64,000 bases of DNA. It comes from Aricia agestis. Its lineage: Eukaryota > Arthropoda > Insecta > Lepidoptera > Lycaenidae. Location of the stretch: positions 6,949,001-7,013,000 of the forward strand of contig NC_056427.1 of NCBI RefSeq assembly GCF_905147365.1, given 5' to 3'. Positions 1 to 10,200 of this stretch are shown here, piece by piece (position 1 is the first letter of the stretch; every line of letters begins with the position of its first letter). Position numbers and translations under genes: made by a program. A model generated the notes under the pieces. That model did not search any database, was not told the origin of the DNA, and was given only the letters and a program-made list of their open reading frames with translations.

Positions 1-142
1 AACGAATAAAAATATACTATTTAAAAATTTACCAACAATAAATATATCTGTACAGATAAAAATATCAAAACAATCGTAGACAAAGACTTCACATGTATTT
101 TTTTATTTCTAAAAACGTATATTTACACACTATATTATATTC

Positions 143-474
143 TACAGTGTTTAACAAAACTAAATGATAATAATTTGGGGTGTGTATGGGTGAAGAAAAG
201 TGAAGAAATTAAAAAGTGGCAACATCGTAGTGTCATCCCTTTCAAATCAATCTAAGAAAAAAGGGATGACACTATGATGTTGCCACTTTTTAATTTCTTC
301 ACTTTTTGACAGACTATAAGCGCTGAAAGAGCAAAATTTTTTTCACTTTTGTATGGAAAAATTCATGACGCTATTCAAACCACAAAAAATTTTGCTCGTT
401 GCTTCACAGCCAACTCTATATTATACACATACACGTACTCTAAACTATTATCACTTAGTCTATTACAACTTGTA
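143..474. mobile_element. Palindromic MITE (family B), interrupted
   Basis: A copy of a long palindromic element whose intact members are at 6784-7050 and 33099-33359. The outer ends (ACAGTGT.TAACAAAA and the inverted match near 474) are recognisable. The middle is interrupted by a copy of another MITE at 190-318 and has lost roughly 35 nt of family-B sequence at the junction. It sits in the probable Alk 3' UTR. Confidence 0.65.
190..318. mobile_element. 130-bp palindromic MITE (family A), copy 1
   Basis: A near-perfect hairpin element: about 60-bp arms containing GTGGCAACATCGTAGTGTCA and its inverse, with a short loop. Other copies are at 15739, 57299, 59396 and 59906. Complete members begin TAGTC(T/C)GTCAAGAAAGTG and end in the inverse, and the terminal TA suggests a mariner-like element mobilised in trans. 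This copy has lost a few nt on its left end. Confidence 0.75.
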
Positions 475-524
475 TATAACCCTAAACAATGTCCACGGCG
501 GCACTGACACAATTTTCAACGACA

Positions 525-1220
525 TTAACAACTGATCTCGGAATCGCCGACCCCGCTACCCTGTTTCTTAAACTTTCCAGTTTCGATCGTTATCTCCTCG
601 TATCTATGGTTCCGTTTCCCGTTGCCTCCGCTTCCGGTATTATTTCGTCCGTTTCCGTTCCGATTGGCTCCGTTTCCGTTGCCATTTCGATTGCCGTTTT
701 TGCCATTCGGCTGTCCACCGGAACTCGATGAGGTATTGTCACTGTCAGCATACGGAACGTCAGTTAGGGGTCCATTTAATAGACTAGCGGCTGAATTCGA
801 CTGCTTCAACTTATTTTTCTCCTCTTTAACTTCTTCCTTCGGTAGATCGTGGATCACCGCTTTCTTCGGATCTATCTGGATCGTTTTCGACTCAGATAGC
901 TTGTTTGGAGTCACCACGTTAATATAGGGAGGCAGTATTTTCGCATTCATGGTCGTTAAATTCACAGAACCACTATTCTTTTTCAGTTCGTTTAAATTCT
1001 CTTCCAGTTGAGCAGCATCTAGGCAGAACGGTTTTGATTTTGGTGTTTTCACTTCTTTATTCCATGCGTTTATTCGTGGTGGGTCTGGTGAGGCTATAGG
1101 CGCGGCTTTCCGTTCCGGAGCGAGGGAGGTTTTATTAGTTTTGTCTATGACCACCGGTTCTGAAAGCGCGTTCTCCGGCGGTTTGGGCGATGTTGGAGTT
1201 ATGCTTATTAGTTTTTCAAC
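525..1220 (-). CDS. Alk: Alk exon 30: C-terminal tail and stop
   Basis: Acceptor CAG at 1221-1223 and stop TAA at 525-527 (residues 1582-1812). It encodes an unstructured, Pro/Ser/Lys-rich cytoplasmic tail. It includes a conserved-looking block ending in Asn-Ala-Lys-Ile-Leu-Pro-Pro-Tyr and then a low-complexity Asn/Gly/Arg stretch (about plus 630-740). The frame is fixed by exon 29 (phase 0, GTG|GTT). No catalytic domain. Plus-strand ORFs over the same bases are shadows. Confidence 0.9.
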   Translation of the reverse strand, partial: VEKLISITPTSPKPPENALSEPVVIDKTNKTSLAPERKAAPIASPDPPRINAWNKEVKTPKSKPFCLDAAQLEENLNELKKNSGSVNLTTMNAKILPPYINVVTPNKLSESKTIQIDPKKAVIHDLPKEEVKEEKNKLKQSNSAASLLNGPLTDVPYADSDNTSSSSGGQPNGKNGNRNGNGNGANRNGNGRNNTGSGGNGKRNHRYEEITIETGKFKKQGSGVGDSEISC

Positions 1221-4200
1221 CTGTAATTTGAGAATAGTAAAGTATTGGACAAATTATATGGGTTCCTTAAAGTTTTAAATGATAGGGCTTCATTACAAGG
1301 AACGTGAGATAAGAACTCCATTTGTAATGTTACATCGGTTTGTGTAGAATATATTATCAGAAAAATTGATTTACAGTCAGACGGAGAACTTACGTTATTT
1401 GATTAGGTTATGTCAAGTTTTTAATTCAGCTAGGCTTGATAAAACTTGATCAAATGACGTAGGTCCACCATCTGGCTATGAATCAATTCCTCTCACATAG
1501 TATTATCATAGAAGTTGCCTTTATTATAGAAGGACCTATGTAATTTGGTCGCGTAACGCGTTATGTCAAACCCAGCCGACAGATAACATAGACTTAAAAA
1601 TCCGGCCAAATAGCTTGGGTCTACTCGTGGACGATGAATCAATTACTCTAATAGTACATGTTATTAACTAAATTCTTACCACTGGTCCAGCAGAATTCTT
1701 CCGTTTGGCCTCCACGGAGGGTGTCTTGGGTTTCTCCACAGATGGGGTTTTATGTTTCTCGACGGATGGGGTTTTGTGTTTCTCCACGGATGGGGTTTTG
1801 TGTTTCTCCATGGATGGGGTTTTGTGTTTCTCCACCGATGGGGTTTTGTGTTTCTCCACCGATGGGGTTTTGGGTTTCTCCACCGATGGGGTTTTGTGTT
1901 TCTCCATGGATGGGGTTTTGTGTTTCTCGACGGCTGGGGTTTTGGGTTTCTCGATGAAGGAGGTCTCGCGGATGACGGGTTTGTCGTCGACGCTGGTCGC
2001 TATGTCGTCGTCCATTGACGGTCCTTCCACTGAGCAGATTAGTCTGGAAGTGGATAATAAAATGTCTATAGCGTGTGTAGTGGACGGTAAAATAATCATC
2101 AACGAACTTCTTTGGAACAAATAAATCTGGAATAGTTTTTTATTGTTGTGAAAGGCCTGATTACACCCACTGAGTATAGTGGCGAGACACCAGACAGTGC
2201 AAAGCGATAATTTGATTGGCCGAGAGCACTCTCCTGCCACTGTCACATCACTCTTCTATTCAGTGTCAAAAAATCCCGACAGATTTTAAGAAATTTATTA
2301 TTTTTCAAAAACCCAAAAGACACGTCCTAACATCCCATAAAATATGTGAAACTTTAAAAACCCCATACTCACCTGTCGGTAGACTTAGACGGCAGAAACT
2401 TGGCGGTCCTCACCGCGGCGGAGGCAGCGGAACAGTCCTCGCCGGGGCCGCGACGCGACGCCATTGGAATGTTGCCATAGTCTTGTGATGCTGGTAAAAC
2501 GAGTAAAGTCAATATGTTAAAGAAATTAAAAAGTTGAGGACCTGGCTTTCAAAAGTTGCGGCAATAATTAGGTTCACGGCTAAGCCCAATATAGTAGACC
2601 TCCGCTAATCCGACCCCTGGCTAGTCCGGCGCCCCTTGTAATCCGACATGCCTATTACTGGATAATTTAGGTACATAAACATTATTTTGGCCAATATTTA
2701 TTAAGGTACGTAAAGCAAAATTGAAAACTACACGTCCAGAAATAAAAGCTTCATACTCGAGGCTACCTCAAGCTGGGTACTATGAGTCTTTACGCGGTTC
2801 GGCTCTATGATTGGTCCAAATTTTGACAGCCAACCAATCACAGAGCCTGAACCGTGTCTTGAGACAGAGATGCATTTTGAGTACTGACTATTTATACCGC
2901 CCTAAGTATTACCTTTCAGTAGAAGTGGAAATCGTGAATCCTCGACTTCCTTGCCCGGCGCCGCCGCTTGCGATTTGCTATGAGGGTCCGGCTGATCCGT
3001 TGGGCTGAACATAACATTACACGTTGTGTTACATTACAAGCATTACGTTTACCGTTAAATATTACAGTATTATATTACAATACTCAAGATGTATACAGGT
3101 TCGTACGCGCAGATATTTATAGCGCGGGAATCGTACATACTTCGATGATATAGTGAACATCCCATTCCTTTCCTAAGACCAAAAGTATATGTATACAATT
3201 TTTTTAATCGGTTCGGTAGCTTAAGCTCGAAAAGGAACAGACAGACGGAATAACTGCAAAAAAAGATCAAATATTTACCTAATTAAAGAAAGGGTGCCCA
3301 AGTATTAAAATTTTAAATAACTAAATTGCGGTTACCCAAAACATGAGAGTGTTGCCAGATGTATAAAAAATCTACTATTTTTGGTAGTTTCATAATTTAC
3401 CAAAATTGAATTAAATATGTGTTTTTAATTATGTTTTTTTAATAAAATTCTCTATTAAATGGGATAACAGGGGTCTAAGCATGCCTGCTCGTCTAGAGAG
3501 CATTCGCTTTGTTAATTTTGAATAAATATTGTCCAAATCTTCTCTTATGAATAACATAAAAAAACTAAGTATTATTTTTACAAATATTGCAGATAATGCA
3601 TAAAAATGAAGTGGCAAGATAAAGTGGTAAGATGACAATATTTACAATACCATGAATGGAAAGAGAAAATTTTGACAATACAAGTAGCATGATTATTTTT
3701 AGTAGATTTTAATGAAGCAGATTAAAAATAATCAAGCTGGAGGACACATCCAATTATTACGGGTCATGGAACATTAAAATTACAAATATTTTACGGAAAA
3801 AAGTACACTGGCAATCAGAACCATTATTCGAAGAATTTTCTATCCCTTTCTGTCCTATTACATTATAAGATTTGATGTCTTTATCTAATACGTAGGGAGT
3901 GTCACACGACAGACAAACATAACGTCTTGTGTAATCTATATATATAAAAATGGATTTTCAAATGTGCAGTCGCGCTAAAACTCGAAAACGGCTGAACGGA
4001 TTAGGCTGATTTTAGACTTAAAATGTTCGTAGAAGTCCAGGGAAGGTTTTAAAGTGAATCGAAGTTCACCGGGACAGCTAGTCAGCTAATAAATGTTTTT
4101 ATTTTTTAAAATAAGTAAATATGTAGACTCTGTTACTGTTGCCAATTTATTTACAAATAAAGACTCATTGATATGCTAATTACTGACATACGGTTTTGCT

Positions 4201-7200
4201 CGATCGAGCAATAACGTCGAGCAAAACCTGCGGCTCGGGATTTCGTCCACACATTCAGCATTGCTCAATAGTTTTATTCTAAATCGATATAATTCCATCA
4301 AGCCGGCTCGATGCGAGCCTTCGAGCTGCTCGATGCGAGCTTTCGAGCTGTCAGTTTTGCGGTCCTTGGAGTAAAACTATCGAGCAAAAGCGCATGCGTT
4401 ATTTTTTGAGAACGATTTTCTGCAAGATCAGTTTAAATGGGTCATAGTTCCAAGGAATTTACGAGTATTCAGTTACACAATTGTTTGTTCAAGCATACAA
4501 GTCTATGAGACCCAGTTTCAAAAGTCTTTCGCTGAAAGAGAATTTACTAGTAGCTCTTTTCAAATTTTACAAACAGCCTTTCTTTGTACGAGAATAAACA
4601 TTTATAAAATATTTAAAAAAGGAAACGTTATTTTCTTGTAACTTTTTAATAATATTTTTAAATGCAAGGATATTTATGTTTAATTTTAATTAAAATAAAA
4701 TATTTTATTGCTTTCGTTTAATTTGCAAAATCTAATATATAAAATTCTCGTGTCACAGTTTTCGTTGCCATACTCCTCCGAAACGGCTTGACCGATTCTC
4801 ATGAAATTTTGTGAGCATGTTGAGTAGGTCTGAGAATCGGCCAACATCTATTTTTCATACCAAAAATTATTCATATGGCAAAACAACGTTTGCCGGGACA
4901 GCTAGTATCTATATATATAAAACTCAAAGGTGACTGACTGATTGACATAGTGATCTATCAACGCACAGCCCAAACCACTGTACGGATCGGGCTGAAATTT
5001 GGCATGCAGGTAGATGTTATGACGTAGGCATCCGCTAAGAAAGTATTTTGATAAATTCCAACCCCAAGGGGTTCAAATAGGGGATGAAAGTTTGTATATA
5101 ATAATACTTCTTAACGCGAGCAAAGCCGCGGGCAAAAGCTCGTCCAATATATTTTTAAAATACACAAATTTTTGTTTGACGGCCGTCGTCCAGTGTTACC
5201 AGTCTCCCAATTCGGTAGAATTTTGTATATGTTTTTATCCACAGATTATTTATCATTTAACCTAACCTAACCAACTTTTTAAAAATACCTCCTCAATCCT
5301 CGGTAGAACATAATATAGCACTAACCTGAACATTAAAAAAAAACTCATTGCCACTCGATAGAATTTATTATCTACTTATATACCAATTTTTTTTAAAAGT
5401 CAGTATTTTTTCTCTAGATTATGATTGCCAGCACTATTTACCTATCGTCCGGCGCGGGGTCCTGCGCAGATTTCGGCACGAGGTAGTCTCCCGCCGACGA
5501 GCGCTGCCAACACAGCGACGTAAGGGAGACCCACATTACAACACGCCACACACTTTGTACTACCGTCGTCGTTTTTACTTTTTTTTGACAATGACTTTGA
5601 CATTTACCTTTTTTAAAAAACCTTGTGTAGGTGAAGGAGGTAGCCAATTTATACAATTTAATATTTTAATCTTTGATCCCTTTACGCTCAGTAACTTTAA
5701 TGTTGTCATTAAACTTTACCTCTATTTTCTAATGTCATTAATATTCTTAAATAGATTTTTTAGACAATATTTTTTAATTCAGTAAAGGATTGAGTATTTT
5801 GTCATAACTGACATGATACCTTTGTGTTGCCAATATTCAAACATGGTATAATTTGGTATTTTTTTCTTCAATGATCGGTGAAATTCATAGTTATCAGTAA
5901 AAAAGACCACGGTAGTGTTTTCTAAAAATGTTAAGATCTCCCTGCATATATTTTTAGGTCTAAGCGTGCATAACACTGGACTTTATACAACAAAATTAAA
6001 AATATTTATTTTTATTTAAAGTCCAATGTTAGAGGATAGGTAAAAAGAACAGGTAAAGATTTCCGCTATAGCTACTAGGCAAGTAAACACCTCAAGTGTT
6101 ATAATAAAAAAAGAGATTCTTGGAATCGAGTGTTTTGGCGTGATGACTTTTTAAATTTTAGTAAAACACCATGCAAATGATGAATCCCAATGAATCTCTT
6201 TCTATCTACAGGGGTACTAACTCTACGCGATTTTCATTCAGGGTAAGGTAAAGTTAGAAAAAAAAAATAAAAAACTTAAAAAAAAATTGTCATGCGTCAC
6301 TCGAAAGCACGTTTTTTTCTAACATTGATTATTCGGAAAAAAATTAATTACTTGCTTCTAGTAGCCAGAGCGAAATCGTTTGAAAAGAAAACAATTAAAA
6401 TTAGTACAGTGTTTATACGTCGATTTAATGATTTTTTTATCTGTGTGAATGAAATTATCGTATCTGATCTGTAAAATATGATGTTTAATAAAAATGTAAT
6501 TGACTCAATAGATTTTTGCTTTAAATTATTAAAAAAAAACAAATGTCATTTTTATTTAAAAATACACACATTAGACAGCAATTATAGCCCCAGGAAAATT
6601 ACATAATTTATTTAAAAATAACTCTCCTTTAAGAATTATCATTTTTCTGGAGCTCCTTTTCGCTGATTGTGTCGTTATTATTGCAGCATTTTATAAAATT
6701 AATAATAAATATATTTCTACTGGACGTGTTCACAGTTCAAATCCTTTAACATTTTTACTCAATATCAAAGATAATTATTATATACAGGTGTAACAAAAAC
6801 AAGTGATAATACTTTAGGGTGTGTACACTGTACGTGTTCCTTCATCCTTGTAGAGAGTTCACTGTGAAAGTAGCAGCGCTGAAAGACCAAAAAAAAATTT
6901 TGTATGGGGAAACTAATGACGCTCGGGCCATTGCCCATACAAAAATGAAAAAGAAATCGTCTTTCAGAGCTGCTACTTCCACAGTGAACTCTCTACAAGG
7001 AACACGTACACACCCTAATGTATTATCACTTATTTTTGTTACACACTGTATACATATAAAAGTGTACAAAAGCTCAATCCTCTCTCCATATCTCCGTTAG
7101 TGACATTTGTTTTTTTTAAAGTCGTCGCAAACACCGTTAGGCTTTACCTGCGCTTCGACGGAGTCGTTCGGAGTCTCGTTCCTGGAGCCACCGATGAAGG

Positions 7201-10200
7201 ACCTCACTATGGGTAGAGATGCTTCTAGAATTTGTGGGTCCTGGTGGAAGGTGGAAGTGGATTTTATTAGTACTTAACGAGATGACGCCCGCAACTCCGT
7301 TGCGTCAAAACTCGTTTATCGCGCGGGAACCGTACATTTTTTCGGCACAAAAAGTATCCTATGTCCTTCCTCGGGACTCAAAGTATCTCCATACCGAATT
7401 TCAGCAAAATCGGTTCAGCGGTTTGGGCGTGAAGAGGTAACAGACAGACACACTTTCGCATTTATAATATTAGTATGGAAGTATGGACTGAAGTCGGTAT
7501 CATACATCAAGTTTCACACGGCCATCATAACTCAGAACTTATAACTCGTTTTGCATACATAATCTATGTCAAGATGGTAGTTATAGATTCATGGGCGTAC
7601 CCAGGTTCTGGGCCAGGTGGGGGGGGCAAATTACCCAGGTTCTGGGCCAGGGGGGGATAGGGCAAATTACGCAGATTCTGGGCCAGGGGGGGGCAAATCA
7701 GATTTTTATAAGCTAGGTGTTTATAAAGAATAAAAATTAATAATTTTTAGTTGTATTGCAAACAAATGGCAAAAATTCGTTATTTTTATAGATGAAAGTA
7801 CTAGATAATATACTGAGTAGGGACGTCAACATGATCCAGGGGGGGGGCATCTGCCCCCCCTGCCCCCCCCCCTCGGTACGCCCATGTATAGATTATTATA
7901 CCTACCTGTGCGAGAGACACGTAGCGTTCATTCAACGGACAAAATTCTATATGCAAACACATTTTTTCATTTAAGAAGGTTCACATTCAAATTTACAAAA
8001 AAAATCCTGGGGACACATGAGTTACAGTTCGACAAGGCTTTATTTGAACGTGGCGAGAAAAGGAACTAAACGCTTCTATCATAGAAAAACGTCATTTTTG
8101 ACATGTGTTTGACAGTTCGCCTTTACCAGCTGCAGCGCTCCCATCAAAGTCACCCACGTTCGAATAAAGCCTTGTCGAACTGTATAGGAATGTGAGGTTG
8201 GCCAATGTAATTAAAAAATAAAAACATACTAACATGGAACCTCATAGTTTCTTTTGGAAGTCGGTTAAAAAGGATAGCGATGTGTTCTACGTTTCATTTA
8301 CCTGGCTCAGACACGGTACCTGGAGGAAGCCAGCCAGCCTGCAGGCGGTCGTAGAATCGTACATTTTTCGATGACATATAAGAATATCCTTAGATTCCTT
8401 TCTTAAGACCAAAAGTTTCTGTATACAATTTTTTTATCAGTTCATTAGTTTCTATTTAGAAGTCAGTTATAAAACGGATAGCGATGATTTTTTTTTCATT
8501 ATGCTGGCTCAGACACGATACCTGGAGGAATCCCTGCAGGCGGTCGTAGACCATGGAGAAGTTGGGACGCTCGTCCGGCGACGGGTTCCAGCAGTCGCAC
8601 ATCAGACGGTAGACCTCGTTGGGGCACCCTGTACATAAAGCTATGTTTTAAAGATTATATTCTACACAAATAAAAGATACAGTAAGGGAGATCGCAGACT
8701 CCTTAAGTAAGGGAGATCGCAGACTCCTTAAGTAAGGGAGATCCCAGACTCTGCGGCGCCAATCTGCATGGCCGCGCCGCAGATTCGATCACACAAAAAG
8801 TGTGCCGTCTGCGATCTCTCTAATAATAAACACTTTCCATGCACTTATTCCACTTTTAATAATTTATTTTATTACAATTGAGGAGCTGGCGAACAAAACC
8901 GTACAAGTCCACCAGAGTGCAAAAGTATACCTATAATTTTTTCGAATCGTCTACTCTTGACCCATCTGCGTCAATTTCTGTTAATTATTTCAATCAAAAC
9001 CGGATGGAAAGGCTTTAAAAAGTCAATTTTCAAACAAAACCGGATTAGTTCAGTAGTAGTTAATACTAGCTTTTTATTTTTTAACTGTATAATTTTTTTT
9101 CTCGCGGACTAATCCGGTTTTGTTCGCCAGTTCCTCTTTATTATGTTTCACATATAAAGTTAATATACCTAGCGGAATAGAGAAACAAAGGCCTGAGCAA
9201 GAGAGATGTCACTATCAGTAACACTGCGTGGTAAAAAGAGACGTATGATACATGACAGCAGCACTCTTTTTTTGACGTCCAGTCGGCACGTGATCATCAT
9301 GTTCTATCATGTTCAATCGTGCTTGTGTAAGTGTATACGTACGCATATTTTTCACACACATGAAAACCAACTTTGGTTACGTATGACAGCTCGAGATTGT
9401 TGCTCTATTCCGCTAGGTATATTAACTTTATGATAAAAATTAAAATCATCATCAGGTGACACCTGTCAAAAGTGAAATAACTCCACCACCAAGAAGTTAC
9501 AGTACATTTAATATCATATTTAAATAAAAACACAGTATAGTACATTCAATATCATACATAAATATAATTTATTAAGCCTCTCCAACTTTTATTGTAACCT
9601 TCTCTTGAATTGGTGGAAGTCAGGGTTTGCATAAATTAAATAATATATTATGTCTGTTTGTCCCTAAAGCGGGGAATTGACTACCGGGCCGCCCGCTACG
9701 GGCCGCCCGTCACGGGCAGGTCTGTCGCATGTCTGCTCGTCAATTCCTAGGTACGGGCACAGACATGCCCGCCGGCCTGTGCCCGCAGCCTGCCCGCGAG
9801 ATCGCATTTTTCCCGCGCGGGCACGGGCAAGTCTGTACATGAATGGTTGCAACGGGCGGCCCGTCGTCATTTGCGCCTTGGAGAGCGACTAGAGTGCACT
9901 TAAAATATAATTTAAAAACATATTATTGTAAACAATACAACCATTAAACTTTAGAAAAACCAACAAACAATTTTGACATTCGTTTATTTCCATTTACCGG
10001 TCGCATCCTTGTTTGTGGAAAGTTGAAAGCAAGGATTACATGAACACCGATCTACGTACAGCGAACTTATTGAAAAATCCAAAGAAATTAATGCCGATGC
10101 TGATCTATCATCTGTTAAAAAGAATGTCGAGTCCATGAGTCCACCACCGAGCTGCAGCTCTCTATCTATTCGACTGACTTGCCTGTTCTGTGTGTGTTCA

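Larger units (their letters stand above)
1..524 (-). other. Alk 3' flank and probable 3' UTR
   Basis: This is the sequence just past the Alk stop codon (525-527). On the minus strand an AATAAA hexamer lies at 102-107, about 420 nt after the stop, which is a plausible polyadenylation signal. Most of the interval between stop and hexamer is transposon-derived. The transcript end cannot be fixed without cDNA, and the gene could run on beyond the window edge. Confidence 0.4.
3005..5441 (-). other. Alk: Alk intron 26, repeat-rich
   Basis: 2.4 kb without coding evidence. It holds a dispersed-repeat scrap at 3120-3260, Helitron-like pieces at about 3940-4081, 4738-4913 and 4914-5150, and at 4190-4390 a cluster of short palindromes rich in GCTCGATCGAGC and GATGCGAGC. 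The rest (3270-3930, 4400-4730) is AT-rich with nothing recognised. Confidence 0.6.

Noticed and set aside
489..927. Plus-strand ORFs over the Alk last exon
   Set aside because: They are antisense shadows of exon 30, whose frame is supported by splice phase and exon continuity.
1713..1960. CRISPR-like array
   Set aside because: Units are directly adjacent with no spacers, and the sequence is a coding minisatellite in a eukaryotic gene.
1658..2124. Plus-strand repeat proteins (Gly-Val-Leu-Cys-Phe-Ser and Trp-Gly-Phe-Val-Phe-Leu type)
   Set aside because: Any 24-bp tandem repeat without stops is open in several frames; the minus-strand frame is part of the phased Alk gene.
2373..2490. Exon 28 read in phase 0 directly from exon 25 with the internal donor
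   Set aside because: It would fit arithmetically, but two further phased exons (26 and 27) exist between, and the chosen frame has better codon composition and an exact total length.
6819..7100. Small ORFs on both strands
   Set aside because: They are mirror images caused by the palindromic family-B MITE.
9664..9892. Arg/Pro-rich ORFs on both strands
   Set aside because: They lie in the GC-rich end of the Harbinger-like element and have no start or codon evidence.
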